Part shown: positions 17,801 to 26,209 of the stretch, piece by piece
How positions within the stretch are numbered: position 1 is the first letter of the stretch
Layout of the letters: every line of letters begins with the position of its first letter
NCBI GenBank assembly: GCA_008016945.1
Contig: SSGN01000058.1
Coordinates: 1-47,308 of the forward strand
Direction: 5' to 3'
DNA: 47,308 nucleotides
Source of the DNA: Flavobacteriales bacterium
GTDB taxonomy: Bacteria; Bacteroidota; Bacteroidia; Flavobacteriales; PHOS-HE28
Program-made: the position numbers and the translations under genes
Notes under the pieces: model-generated
Databases searched by the model: none
What the model was told of the DNA's origin: nothing
The model's input: only the letters and a program-made list of their open reading frames with translations

Positions 17801-18414
17801 GTGCAGCCCATGTTCGCGTTCAGGCTTCCCACGAACACGTCGTCCAACCCAATGTCGCTCAGCGCTCCCGTGCCGGTCACCGCACGGAACCGGATCCGCA
17901 GGTTGGCCTGCCCCAGGTAGGGGGCGAGGTTCAACCAGCCTTGTTTCCACCGGTGGCCTTGGGCGCCGCTCACGCTCCATACATTGGATACGATGGTGCC
18001 GTTCACGTTGAGGTCCACCGCCAAGGTGCCCTGTTGGCTCCCATCCATGTGGTACCAGAAGGTGAGGTATGGAGTGGTGATCGTGCTCAGGTCGTAGCAA
18101 GGGGATTGCAGGATCGCCGTACGACCTGGGGTGGCACCGGCCGCTGCAGCCGATACGTACATGTATTTCCCCACCGTGTTCAGCGTGGTGTGATCCCCGA
18201 TGGGGCCGGTGTTCGCCGTGGGCGTACCATTGGCATCTACCCACCACTCCAGATCGTCGCCGGCCAGGTTGGACCAATTGTTCACCAAGGTGCCCGGGGT
18301 GCCGACCGTGGCTCCTGTGAACGCTTCATTGGAGGGGAAGGTACTGATGCACTGGCCCGAGGCATAGCCAGCGGACACCAGCAACGTAGCGGTCGCGAGT
18401 CGACGAATTCTCAT
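14890..18414 (-). CDS. Large secreted multidomain protein with a lysyl-oxidase domain
   Basis: This is a 1174-residue protein with a signal peptide ending near YASG. In order: a jelly-roll-like domain (30-200), a GCTEPTAANYSS...DGSC motif (203-223), a DSYGDGICCNYGNG module (235-328), a second beta domain (332-457), a lysyl-oxidase-like domain (497-678), a dockerin-like segment (721-772; NCNDLNADGAITVSDAGLMV), a cohesin-like beta domain (800-925) and the C-terminal module (935-1174). The oxidase domain keeps the copper HxHxH (His566, 568, 570), Lys592 in GFKNGFC and Tyr625 in GCYDVY, which align with the residues that form the LTQ cofactor in animal LOX, plus CNWIDVTDVPAGTYTL and DYSNN. The fourth copper histidine position is Asn563. 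It precedes the protease in one unit. I chose the start at 18414 for the signal peptide. Confidence 0.88.
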   Translation of the reverse strand: MRIRRLATATLLVSAGYASGQCISTFPSNEAFTGATVGTPGTLVNNWSNLAGDDLEWWVDANGTPTANTGPIGDHTTLNTVGKYMYVSAAAAGATPGRTAILQSPCYDLSTITTPYLTFWYHMDGSQQGTLAVDLNVNGTIVSNVWSVSGAQGHRWKQGWLNLAPYLGQANLRIRFRAVTGTGALSDIGLDDVFVGSLNANMGCTEPTAANYSSTANLNDGSCSYACSGGQQRVRVEIIHDQYPSETSWTLKNGSTGATLASGNNTTNRNGTTLCVANDVCLVFKISDSYGDGICCNYGNGEYRVYLNENLVSQGGNFSSSEETVFNCPPGFSCATPRPLSLAPVGQTYPVTLATFTTTRVEEWYDFTPPLSGSYTISTCNTNTCDTRLWLYDMSCSVLNLSDGIEGATFGDDNDGGCGLQAVVNANMPGGVVHHLRVGDNAGACNGAVTVTITYNGPVVGCMNSQSCNFSPLATVPCTDCCIAFGDPSCPDGPDLTINAPTMQSSMTLSTVNITDACAPVEGCTGGLGQRYVIRFTTRIENNGTTDYHIGSPSAQPQMFSTNNCHGHAHYRGYADYILFDQAGNAIPVGFKNGFCVMDIGCYPGSTTQYGCSNMGISKGCYDVYSSGTTCNWIDVTDVPAGTYTLVLRTNWQRAPDALGRHERDYSNNFAQVCINLTRNAQNVPSFSIVSNCAPYVDCLGQAYGDARYDCTGVCAGPVKRGDLTSDFVQNAADAVTYISSILGDDITPTNCNDLNADGAITVSDAGLMVNCYTQRDIHNAQTVIDYHPWCEFPRGYLSTPDTVTLSLANLDPVNKTVDVYMRNPTCRVLGYEFSLGGLTIQSVTNLVPNLVGHISMNSSLGGTKVIGLSYVDSSAVRNLTAMPLCRINYLSLTGGAVCIASITDIVNQDANDVVTRISGGCLAVPNTVTLSAKVWLDGPYHAVTGLMRDDLRATSRLPLSEPYAAMGFTHASGGGGEQMNPAVLTVTGSDAIVDWVFLELRSTAAPFNVLATRSALLQRDGDIVSTDGISPVTFQAAPGSYRIAVRHRNHLGIMTNTSVALGSSSTVVDLRTAATACYGTNARKTLATGVLGMWAGNTVGDDRLLYAGANNDRDPILVVIGGITPTSVIAGYYREDVNLSGDVQYTGAGNDRDLILQNIGGAIPTNSVIQQLP

Positions 18415-18548
18415 GCTTTTGCCTGGATTTGAACGCCGCAAGATAGGGGAGTGGTGGATCCACCGCATGGATGTTCCAGGGCCATCCGGAGATCCTGCCT
18501 CAAGCCCTTTCGGATCACCTTCTATCTTCACCGCCACAAACGACGATC

Positions 18549-19367
18549 ATGGCACACGGACTACTCAAGGGGAAACGCGGCATCATCACCGGCGCCCTCA
18601 ACGAACAAAGCATCGCCTGGAAAGTGGCGGAACTGGCTCACGCAGAGGGGGCTGCCTTCGTCCTTACGAATGCTCCTGTGGCCATGCGCATGGGCGAGAT
18701 CAACAAGCTGGCCGAAACCACCGGAGCCCCGGTGATCCCCGCCGATGCCACCAACGACGAGGACTTGGCCAAACTCTTCACCGAGTCCGAACAGGCGCTG
18801 GGGGGAAAGCTCGATTTCGTACTGCACAGTATCGGCATGAGCCCCAACGTGCGGAAAGGGCGTAAGTACGACGACCTCAACTACGAGTGGTACAAGCAGA
18901 CCTTGGATGTGAGCGCCATGAGCTTTCACCGCATGCTTCAGGCCGCCTATAAGCAGAATGCCCTGGCCGAAGGTGCCAGCGTGGTGGCCCTCAGCTATAT
19001 CGCCGCCCAGCGCGTGTTCCCCGATTACAACGACATGGCCGATGCGAAGGCCCTGCTGGAGTCCATCGCACGTGGATGGGGCTACCGCCTCGGCAAGGAG
19101 AAGAAGGTGCGCGTGAACACCGTGAGCCAGAGCCCAACGCTCACCACGGCAGGCAGTGGCATCAAGGGCTTCGATGGGTTCTTCGGTTTCGCGGAGGCCA
19201 TGAGCCCGTTGGGCAATGCCCCGGCCGAGGCGTGCGCCCAGTACTGTATCAGTCTCTTCAGCGACCTCACCCGGTATGTCACCATGCAGAACCTCTTCCA
19301 CGATGGTGGGTTCAGCACCACGGGGGTCACCCACGAGGTGATGGCGCACTTCGGGAAGGGCGAGTAG
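18549..19367 (+). CDS. fabI: Enoyl-[acyl-carrier-protein] reductase (NADH)
   Basis: This 272-residue short-chain-dehydrogenase-type enzyme carries out the last reduction of each fatty-acid elongation round. The N-terminal GIITGALNEQSIAWKVA is the FabI nucleotide-binding loop. VLHSIGMSP follows, and the active site has Tyr150, Tyr160 and Lys167 within SYIAAQRVFPDYNDMADAKA. Length and motifs are standard. The ATG at 18549 is supported by homology (MAHGLLKGKRG). It is divergent from the large secreted protein gene, with about 134 bases between the two starts. Confidence 0.97.
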   Translation: MAHGLLKGKRGIITGALNEQSIAWKVAELAHAEGAAFVLTNAPVAMRMGEINKLAETTGAPVIPADATNDEDLAKLFTESEQALGGKLDFVLHSIGMSPNVRKGRKYDDLNYEWYKQTLDVSAMSFHRMLQAAYKQNALAEGASVVALSYIAAQRVFPDYNDMADAKALLESIARGWGYRLGKEKKVRVNTVSQSPTLTTAGSGIKGFDGFFGFAEAMSPLGNAPAEACAQYCISLFSDLTRYVTMQNLFHDGGFSTTGVTHEVMAHFGKGE

Positions 19368-19509
19368 GCGCCTGCCGGGTACGGGTCGGAGAGGGGGTGG
19401 GTCTTCTTGGTACCCGCGCTCAAGCCCAGCTGTACACTTCTATCGCTGTACCATCGTCGCCGGAAGAGAGGGATGTTCACCGGTGCGGGCGGAGTTCCAC
19501 TTTCGGCCC

Positions 19510-19517
19510 TATTTTCG
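19510..19517 (+). promoter_or_regulatory. Possible -7 promoter box TATTTTCG
   Basis: This matches seven of eight positions of TAnnTTTG and lies 13 bases before the ATG at 19531. It is a plausible promoter of the TPR/caspase-cyclase unit, but no convincing -33 element is visible. Confidence 0.35.
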
Positions 19518-19530
19518 CTTCCCACTCTCC

Positions 19531-21687
19531 ATGAAGGTTCAACGTCCGCTCGCGCTCCTGCTGCTTCTTTGGTCCATTCCCACCCTGTTCGCACAAGGCG
19601 GGAAAGCGTTCCTGAAGGAGGGGGATGCCTTGCGGAAAGCCGGTCAGCTCGAGCAAGCCTTGGAGAAGTACGGCCTTGCCATTTCCGTGGACCCTCAATT
19701 GGTGAAGGCCTATCAGGCGCGGGCCGCGGTGAACAAGTTGCTCGGCCACGCCAATGCCGTGGCCTTGGACCTCAAGCGGGTGGCCGAACTGGTACCCGAA
19801 GAAGCTGCGTACTATGCGGACGCCGCCTTGGCCTACCTCGAGGTGGATAGCCCCAGGGTGGCTCGTGCATTGGCCGAGACCGCCCTGTTGCGCGATAAGA
19901 ACGATATGCGCGCCCTGCAGGCCAAGGTGCGTGCTTGCCTGAAGCTGGGTGATCTGGACTGTGCGGGCACCGCAGCCGATGCCGCATTGAACCTGAAAGG
20001 CACCACGGACACCTATTACCTCCACGGCATCGTACGCACCGCACTGCGCGATTTCAGCACCGCAGAGGCCGACCTGGACCGTGTGCTGGAATGGAACCAC
20101 CTGTACGAACCGGCCTATGTGGCCCAGGCCGAGGTGCAACTGGAACTTGCCGCACGCTACTCCGGACCGACCATGCGTGCGCGCGCCTTGGAGAAGGCCA
20201 TCGATCGCTGCCGACTTGCATTGGAACTCAACCCGCAAAGCACGGACGCTCTCTATTGGCGCAGCAAAGCGTACGCCGAACAGAAGGAGTTCGCCAAGGC
20301 CATCGATGATATCAGCCGTTGTATGGCCCTGGGCCGTACCGATCGTGCGGTTTACCTCCAGCGAGCCCGTTACTACCACGGTTTCGGCCAGCATCAGAAC
20401 GCGGTGAACGACCTGAACAAGATGATCCTCGACGACCCCAAGGACATCGAAGCGCTCCTCTTACGAGCCGAGTGCCGGGAGGCGAACCTGGAGATGGACG
20501 GGGCCTTGAAGGACCTGGAGAACGCGCAGAAAGAGATGCAGAACGACCCGGCGTTCGGCGTGGAAACGCGTAAACGGATCGAAGAGTCCCGCATCCGGAT
20601 CGCACAACAGGTGTTCGAGATGAATCGCGAAAGCGATGCCCCACGCCTCACCGTGGTGGAACCTATGAGCCGGGAAGGGGTGGCGCAGGTATCCACCACG
20701 CTTCAGCAGCTCAAGGTGAGCGGCCATGTCCTCGATCGCAGCTTGTTGAAGACCATCACCGTGAATGGGGCGCCTGCGGAATTCGATCCCTTGGAGAAGG
20801 ATCCGCAGTTCTTCGCCGTGGTGCCATGGACCTCGGCTGAGAAGGAGATCGTGGTGCAGGCCATTGATGTGTATGATAACTTGACCTCCTCCGTCCTGAA
20901 GGTGGAACGTAGCGAGGGCATCGCCCCTGGGATCACCCTCACCGCACCGGCTCTCTCTCCCGATCGGGTGATCACCATCGAGCCCGATCGCGAAAGCGTG
21001 TTCGTGGAGGGGAGGGTGAACGATGGGTCTTTGATCCGCAGGATCGCGGTGGACGGCGTGCTGGCCAGCTATGCCCCGGACCAAATGGATCCCGAGTTCA
21101 GCATCAAAGTGGATGTGAAGACCAAGGACCGGTTCACCGTTCAAGTGGAGGATCAGTTCGGGAATGCTTCGGAACAGGTGTACGCCATTCAGCGCAAGGT
21201 GGCGAGTGCACCATCCGCGAGACCGACCGGGACCTCCACCACCCCATCCACAACGGCCTCTCGTTCAGGGGCCACGTGGGTCATTCACATCGAGAACAGC
21301 AACTATCGCAATTTCCCGGCGGTGCAGGCCGATGGCGATGCGGCCAAGATGCAGAAGGCCTTTTCCAACTACGCCATTGCACGCACCATCAACAAGAAGA
21401 ACCTCTCCAAGGACCAGATGGACCGGTTCTTCAACATTGAACTGCGCGACCTGGTGCGCACCAACAAGGTGGGTACCATCCTGGTGTGGTATTCCGGCCA
21501 CGGCCGGTCGGTTGGCGGCAAGGCCTACTGGGTGCCCGTGGATGCCCGAAAGGATGACATCTACAGCTACTTCAACTATGGCTCCCTGAAGGCCCAGATG
21601 CAGAACTACAGCGAGAGCGTGGACAAGACCGTGGTGGTGTCCGATGCTGCGGGCAACGATGCCTCCTTCTACGAACTGACCCGTTAG
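19531..21687 (+). CDS. TPR protein with C-terminal caspase-like domain lacking the catalytic Cys
   Basis: This is a 718-residue protein with a signal peptide (MKVQRPLALLLLLWSIPTLFAQ), about eight TPR-like helical pairs (24-360), two small beta domains (about 385-570) and a caspase/peptidase C14 fold (about 590-718). The domain keeps GDAAKMQKAF and the catalytic His657 in WYSGHGRSVGGKAYW. In active relatives the strand before the nucleophile reads DAC; here it is SDAAGND, with Ala707 at the Cys position. The protein ends 11 residues later, so the small-subunit part of the fold is missing. It therefore looks like a pseudo-enzyme acting by binding. The next gene, a sensor-cyclase, starts after nine bases. 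I chose the ATG at 19531 for the signal peptide. Confidence 0.88.
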   Translation: MKVQRPLALLLLLWSIPTLFAQGGKAFLKEGDALRKAGQLEQALEKYGLAISVDPQLVKAYQARAAVNKLLGHANAVALDLKRVAELVPEEAAYYADAALAYLEVDSPRVARALAETALLRDKNDMRALQAKVRACLKLGDLDCAGTAADAALNLKGTTDTYYLHGIVRTALRDFSTAEADLDRVLEWNHLYEPAYVAQAEVQLELAARYSGPTMRARALEKAIDRCRLALELNPQSTDALYWRSKAYAEQKEFAKAIDDISRCMALGRTDRAVYLQRARYYHGFGQHQNAVNDLNKMILDDPKDIEALLLRAECREANLEMDGALKDLENAQKEMQNDPAFGVETRKRIEESRIRIAQQVFEMNRESDAPRLTVVEPMSREGVAQVSTTLQQLKVSGHVLDRSLLKTITVNGAPAEFDPLEKDPQFFAVVPWTSAEKEIVVQAIDVYDNLTSSVLKVERSEGIAPGITLTAPALSPDRVITIEPDRESVFVEGRVNDGSLIRRIAVDGVLASYAPDQMDPEFSIKVDVKTKDRFTVQVEDQFGNASEQVYAIQRKVASAPSARPTGTSTTPSTTASRSGATWVIHIENSNYRNFPAVQADGDAAKMQKAFSNYAIARTINKKNLSKDQMDRFFNIELRDLVRTNKVGTILVWYSGHGRSVGGKAYWVPVDARKDDIYSYFNYGSLKAQMQNYSESVDKTVVVSDAAGNDASFYELTR

Positions 21688-21696
21688 ACCTTACCG

Positions 21697-24600
21697 ATGC
21701 CCATCCTCCGCAGAGGCCACCGCTCCACATGCCGGAGGTCTCCCTTTCATCGTGCTTTCCTCGTGATCATGGCCTTTGCGTCCACGCTGCCAGTGTGCGC
21801 ACAACGGTACTTCTTCGAGAACATCGGGGTTCAGCAGGGCCTGCCCGCCTCCAAGGTCTACGCCGTGGTGCAAGATGGCTTCGGCATGGTGTGGATCGGC
21901 ACCGAAGCGGGCCTGGCCAGCTACGATGGGAATACCGTGTACAACCACGGCACGCAGGAAGGGGTGGCGCCAACAGGGGCGCGCACGTTGCTCATCGACA
22001 AGGCCGGTCACCTCTGGGCTGGCCACCTGGATGGCGGCATCACCTGCTTCGATGGCAACCGCTTCCGCACCTTCAACCTGGGCAAGGGCATGAACAGTGC
22101 CATCACCGGCATGCTCCAGGACGACGATGGTGCATACTGGATCGGTACCGCAGGTCACGGTGTTTTCCGTTTCGCCGGGTTGCCGGAGGAGGGTTCCGAG
22201 ATCGAGGCCAGCAGGTACCGAGCGGAACAGGGGATCCAGGATGTGCTGATCGATGCCGTACGGCTGGCCGATGGCCGCCTCTGTTTCGTGGAGGACCGTG
22301 GTACGATCCGCGTTTGGGAGAAGGAGCGTTTCGTTGAGCTGCACCTTCCCGGATGGCAGGACCTGTTCGTATGCAACACCTTGTTCCAGGATAGCCGTGG
22401 GGGTATCTGGGTCGGCACCCGCGGCGGGGGCGCTTTCCGCTTCGCCAATGGTAAGGTGGATCAGTTCTCTCCCGCCAATGGCTTGGCCAGCGGTGCGGTA
22501 TACTGCTTCGGTGAGGACAACGAAGGGCAGGTGTGGGTGGGCTCCATGGACGGCGGTGTCTCCATGATCTCCGACCAAGGGGTCCGAACCTATCGTAAGT
22601 CCAATGGGTTGCACGGCACCTTCGTCCGTTGCATCGAACGCGATCGTGAAGGGAACTTGCTCATCGGCACCAACGATGGCGGCTTGGACATCTTCAAAGG
22701 CGATCGGTTCGTGAGCTTCGGCACGGCCGACGGGCTTTCCGACCCGCAGGTGTGGGCCGTTACAGAGGATGATCGTGGCAGGCGATGGTTCGGGACCAAT
22801 GCAGGCATCGTGATCCTCGGGGATGGACCTGAAGACGACCTCCGTGTCATTTCCGCGCAGCAAGGCATGCTCACCGACAATTTCATCCGGTGCCTGCGCG
22901 AAGACGACAAGGGCTTTATGTGGATCGGCACGGACCATGGTGGCTTGTTGCGGTACGACCCGCGCACGGACCAGGTGTCCAACGATGTTGAACTGTCGGC
23001 CACCATGGCCGAAGGCAAGATCACCGCCTTGGAGACCGGCCAGTCCGGAGAACTGTGGGTAGGGGGGCTGAATGGCCTGCGACGCTATCTGCCCGGCTCG
23101 GGTACACCGCCCACCTTGATCACCGAGGATGAGGGGCTCGTCGGCAACCACGTGGTCGCCATCTTCCGCGATCACCAAGGCACCATCTGGGTCGGCTCCA
23201 CGGTGAAGGGGATCACCCGGATCGATAATGGCCAGGCCCATGCCGTGGACCTGGGGCGCTCATTCACGGCCACAGCCTTCGTCCAAGACCAGGAAGGCCG
23301 CATCTGGGTCGGGACCGAGGGGCAGGGGATCATCGTGCTACAAGACGGAAAAGAGGTGCAACGGTTCACCGAAGCAGAAGGGCTGCTCAGCAACACCATC
23401 AAAGCCTTGGGCCACGACCGCCAGGGCCATGTGTGGATCGGCACCAACAAGGGCCTCAACAAGTGGAGACCGAAGAAGGGGGGCTTCATCGCCTTCACCG
23501 AACGGGCGGGCTTCACGGGGATCGAGGTCAAACCCAATGCGGTATGGACCACCAAGACCGGCGACCTCTGGTTCGGCACGGCCAATGGCGCTACCCGTGT
23601 GGGCAACAAGAAAGGTGAGGAACGATCCATCCCCCCCCTGGTGGCCCTGCGCGGCTGGAAGGTGAACCTGGACGACCGTTCGATGAAGAACACGGACCTG
23701 GCACACAACGACCGCAATGTGCGCATCGCCTACGGCAGCGTCTCGCTGAGCGATCCCGGTGCCGTCCGATACATGTACATGCTTCAGGGCTTGGATGACG
23801 ATTGGCAGCCCATCACCACGGAGACCGATGCCCACTATCCCGCACTGCCACCGGGCCAGTACACCTTCCGGGTGAAGGCCATGGACCATAGTGGCCTTTG
23901 GAGCGATCCTCCGGCCGAGTTCGAGTTCACCATCCTGCCCCCATGGTACCGCAGCTGGTGGTTCTATTCCGCGCTGGCCTTCGTGATCGGTGTGGGGCTC
24001 TTCAGCTACATCAAGGTCCGCGAACGGCAACTGCGTCTGCGCAACGTCGTCCTGGAGCGCAAGGTGCAGGAACGCACGGCCGAGGTGATCGCCCAAAGCA
24101 AGGAGATCGAAGGCCAGAAGGTGCGGATCGAGGACCTCCTCCTCAATATCCTACCCAAGGAGATCAGCGAAGAGCTCAAAGAGAAGGGCAAGGCCACCGC
24201 ACGCCGACACGACGAGGTCACCGTGATGTTCACCGACATGAAGGGTTTCACCAAGGTGGCCGAGCGGATGAGTCCGGAAGAGCTGGTGAGTGAGCTGGAC
24301 GATTGTTTCATCGGCTTCGACGAGATCATCGGTCGTTATGGGATCGAGAAGATCAAGACCATCGGCGATAGTTATATGAGTGCGTGCGGTGTGCCTAAGG
24401 CCGACGCCCATCATGCCGTTCGGGCCGTTGCCGCAGCCTTGGAAGTGCGCGAGCTGATGAATGCCTGGCATCACAAGCATGCGTCGGCCGGCCGCCAGCC
24501 CTGGTCGTTGCGGATCGGCCTGCACAGCGGGCCGGTGGTGGCCGGGGTGGTGGGGAAACGCAAGTTCGCCTACGATATCTGGGGCGATGCCGTGAACACC

Positions 24601-24843
24601 GCCAGTCGTATGGAGAGCAGCGGCGAGCCCGGCGAAGTGAACATCAGCGGGGCCACCCATGCGCTGGTGAAGGACTACTTCGAATGCGATCACCGTGGCC
24701 AGGTGGAGGCCAAGAACAAGGGACGGATCGATATGTACTTCGTGCGCCGGTTGAAGCCGGCCTACAGCGCGGACAGTGCCGGTACTAAGCCGAATGCGGC
24801 CTTACGAGAACGCCTCGGCATCGTGGCCGAGCAGGTCGCGTAG
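21697..24843 (+). CDS. Beta-propeller sensor fused to class III adenylate cyclase
   Basis: This is a 1048-residue receptor-like enzyme. After a signal region (about 20-36) come many WIGTxxGL/WVGT propeller repeats (about 38-640), a Y_Y_Y domain (about 655-745; YMLQGLDDDW, LPPGQYTFRVKAMDHSG), one membrane helix (about 750-772), a short coiled coil (about 775-825) and a class III cyclase domain. The metal ligands are Asp847 (FTDMKGFT) and Asp891 (GDSYM). Lys887 (IKTIGD) and Asp960 (YDIWGD) are the pair that selects adenine, and Asn967 and Arg971 (NTASRM) are the transition-state residues. It should sense a periplasmic ligand and make cAMP. The layout mimics hybrid two-component sensors but with a cyclase output. 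It is coupled to the pseudo-caspase gene. The true start may be an internal Met near the signal peptide. Confidence 0.92.
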   Translation: MPILRRGHRSTCRRSPFHRAFLVIMAFASTLPVCAQRYFFENIGVQQGLPASKVYAVVQDGFGMVWIGTEAGLASYDGNTVYNHGTQEGVAPTGARTLLIDKAGHLWAGHLDGGITCFDGNRFRTFNLGKGMNSAITGMLQDDDGAYWIGTAGHGVFRFAGLPEEGSEIEASRYRAEQGIQDVLIDAVRLADGRLCFVEDRGTIRVWEKERFVELHLPGWQDLFVCNTLFQDSRGGIWVGTRGGGAFRFANGKVDQFSPANGLASGAVYCFGEDNEGQVWVGSMDGGVSMISDQGVRTYRKSNGLHGTFVRCIERDREGNLLIGTNDGGLDIFKGDRFVSFGTADGLSDPQVWAVTEDDRGRRWFGTNAGIVILGDGPEDDLRVISAQQGMLTDNFIRCLREDDKGFMWIGTDHGGLLRYDPRTDQVSNDVELSATMAEGKITALETGQSGELWVGGLNGLRRYLPGSGTPPTLITEDEGLVGNHVVAIFRDHQGTIWVGSTVKGITRIDNGQAHAVDLGRSFTATAFVQDQEGRIWVGTEGQGIIVLQDGKEVQRFTEAEGLLSNTIKALGHDRQGHVWIGTNKGLNKWRPKKGGFIAFTERAGFTGIEVKPNAVWTTKTGDLWFGTANGATRVGNKKGEERSIPPLVALRGWKVNLDDRSMKNTDLAHNDRNVRIAYGSVSLSDPGAVRYMYMLQGLDDDWQPITTETDAHYPALPPGQYTFRVKAMDHSGLWSDPPAEFEFTILPPWYRSWWFYSALAFVIGVGLFSYIKVRERQLRLRNVVLERKVQERTAEVIAQSKEIEGQKVRIEDLLLNILPKEISEELKEKGKATARRHDEVTVMFTDMKGFTKVAERMSPEELVSELDDCFIGFDEIIGRYGIEKIKTIGDSYMSACGVPKADAHHAVRAVAAALEVRELMNAWHHKHASAGRQPWSLRIGLHSGPVVAGVVGKRKFAYDIWGDAVNTASRMESSGEPGEVNISGATHALVKDYFECDHRGQVEAKNKGRIDMYFVRRLKPAYSADSAGTKPNAALRERLGIVAEQVA

Positions 24844-25443
24844 CTCGGCGATCATCATGGCCGTGGCACCCCACACCACCTCGCCATGCAGGTCGAAATA
24901 GGGGACCTTCAGGCTCCGATCGAGCATCCGGATGTACTGCTCACCTCGCTTCAGGATATCGTTGCGCAGTACCAGGTCCAGTGGAACCTCCAGTAGTTTC
25001 GCCACCTCCACGGGGTCGGGGTGCCAAGGCTCTACATGGCTGGCGTAGCCCACGAAGGGGGTCACCAGCATGCGGCTCGGAGGGATGTACACCGTGCTGA
25101 GGCGGCCCAGGAGCTCGATGTCCGCAGTGCTACCACCGGTCTCCTCGTTGAATTCGCGCAAGGCCGTGTGGGACAGGTCACGGTCGTCCGGCTCCTGCTT
25201 GCCGCCTGGGAACGACACCTGGCCACTGTGGACACCATCGTAGGTGGGCCGCACCATCAGCAGCAGGTGCAAGGCGCTGCCTTTCGGATACAACAGGGCA
25301 AGCACCGCGCTCTGGCGCGCGGTGGGGTCCTGCCGGAGCGCTTGTTCAAGGCCGGGCCGCCGGTAGCCGCTCATCTCCAGGAAACGGTCATGCCCTGGCA
25401 ATGGCCCCTTCAAACGCTCACGCAGGTGATCCACCACGTTCAT
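24802..25443 (-). CDS. Nudix hydrolase, CoA diphosphatase type
   Basis: This 213-residue protein likely hydrolyses CoA or acyl-CoA to phosphopantetheine and 3',5'-ADP. VRPTYDGVHSGQVSFPGG is the CoA-pyrophosphatase signature, followed by the Nudix box (GGKQEPDDRDLSHTALREF then NEETGG) with the metal-binding REFNEE. VYIPPSRMLVTPFVGY follows, as in YeaB-type enzymes. Its 3' end overlaps the 3' end of the cyclase gene by 42 bases on the opposite strand. The start overlaps the stop of the upstream lipoprotein gene by four bases. Confidence 0.92.
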   Translation of the reverse strand: MNVVDHLRERLKGPLPGHDRFLEMSGYRRPGLEQALRQDPTARQSAVLALLYPKGSALHLLLMVRPTYDGVHSGQVSFPGGKQEPDDRDLSHTALREFNEETGGSTADIELLGRLSTVYIPPSRMLVTPFVGYASHVEPWHPDPVEVAKLLEVPLDLVLRNDILKRGEQYIRMLDRSLKVPYFDLHGEVVWGATAMMIAELRDLLGHDAEAFS

Positions 25444-25946
25444 GGCTGCGTGGCCTGCGGCGGCGGGAGCGATCGCAAAAGCTTCTTCGCTTCACTTCGG
25501 TAGGTGTGCGCCCGGCCTTCTGCTATGCGCTGTGCTCCCTTGCGGGCGCGTTCGATCTGCCCGCCGCACGTCCAACACACCACCCGGTACCATTCGATCT
25601 GGTCGTCGAAGTGTAGGATGTCGGCACGGTCCAGATGGTCCAACTGCAGCTCCGCCTTGTCCGGATCACCCAGTGCCAAGTACGTACATGCCAGGTACAT
25701 ATAGCCTGTGAGGTCGGCGCGCTGAACCTTCAAGTACTTGCTGATGCTGTCGCGCGCTCCCGCGTACTCACCTGCAGCATAGAGCGCCATGCCATCCAGG
25801 TAGGTGGCGTTCAAAGCGGTGCGTGTCCGGTCGGAGATCATGTCGGGGTAAGGCTCGAAGGTCTGCGAGCACAGTTCTTCTTTTCCAGTACCGCCGCATG
25901 CGACGAGCAATGATCCCAGCCACAAAGGCCCCAGCCAACGCACCAT
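25440..25946 (-). CDS. Small TPR-like lipoprotein
   Basis: This is a 168-residue protein with a short signal peptide and lipobox (LLVACGG, Cys17), so it is probably lipid-anchored. The mature part has two to three TPR-like helix pairs (YLDGMALYAAGEYAGARDSI, MYLACTYLALGDPDKAELQL) and a C-terminal WYRVVCWTCGG. No specific family is recognised. It is coupled to the Nudix gene by an ATGA overlap. The ATG lies four bases after a perfect -7 box. Confidence 0.77.
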   Translation of the reverse strand: MVRWLGPLWLGSLLVACGGTGKEELCSQTFEPYPDMISDRTRTALNATYLDGMALYAAGEYAGARDSISKYLKVQRADLTGYMYLACTYLALGDPDKAELQLDHLDRADILHFDDQIEWYRVVCWTCGGQIERARKGAQRIAEGRAHTYRSEAKKLLRSLPPPQATQP

Positions 25947-25950
25947 GCCA

Positions 25951-25958
25951 CAAAGGTA
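25951..25958 (-). promoter_or_regulatory. -7 promoter box TACCTTTG, four bases from the ATG
   Basis: On the minus strand TACCTTTG is followed by TGGC and then the ATG at 25946. With the usual distance to the start site, the mRNA would begin at or inside the start codon. Confidence 0.5.
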
Positions 25959-26209
25959 CCCTTATCCCGATGTGCGACCGTGTATCATTCGCCCGGTAGC
26001 ATGGGACAGGTCCAGCCTGCAATTCACTTCAGCGAGATACCGTGTCTTTCGGAGGTCAATGCCGTAAGGGGCGAGGCGTGGACATGGCAATGCCACGACC
26101 TATCCCCAGCGCACAGACCGACGCCTCTTGCGTTTCGCCGATCGGCCCAAGGCGACCCCGCCACGGCCTCCGCGCTCGCTGTGTTTCGGCGGACCAGGGG
26201 GAGCGAGCC

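Noticed and set aside
19376..19416. CGGGTAC/GTACCCG inverted repeat after fabI
   Set aside because: The seven-base arms are 27 bases apart and no T tract follows, so terminator function is not supported.
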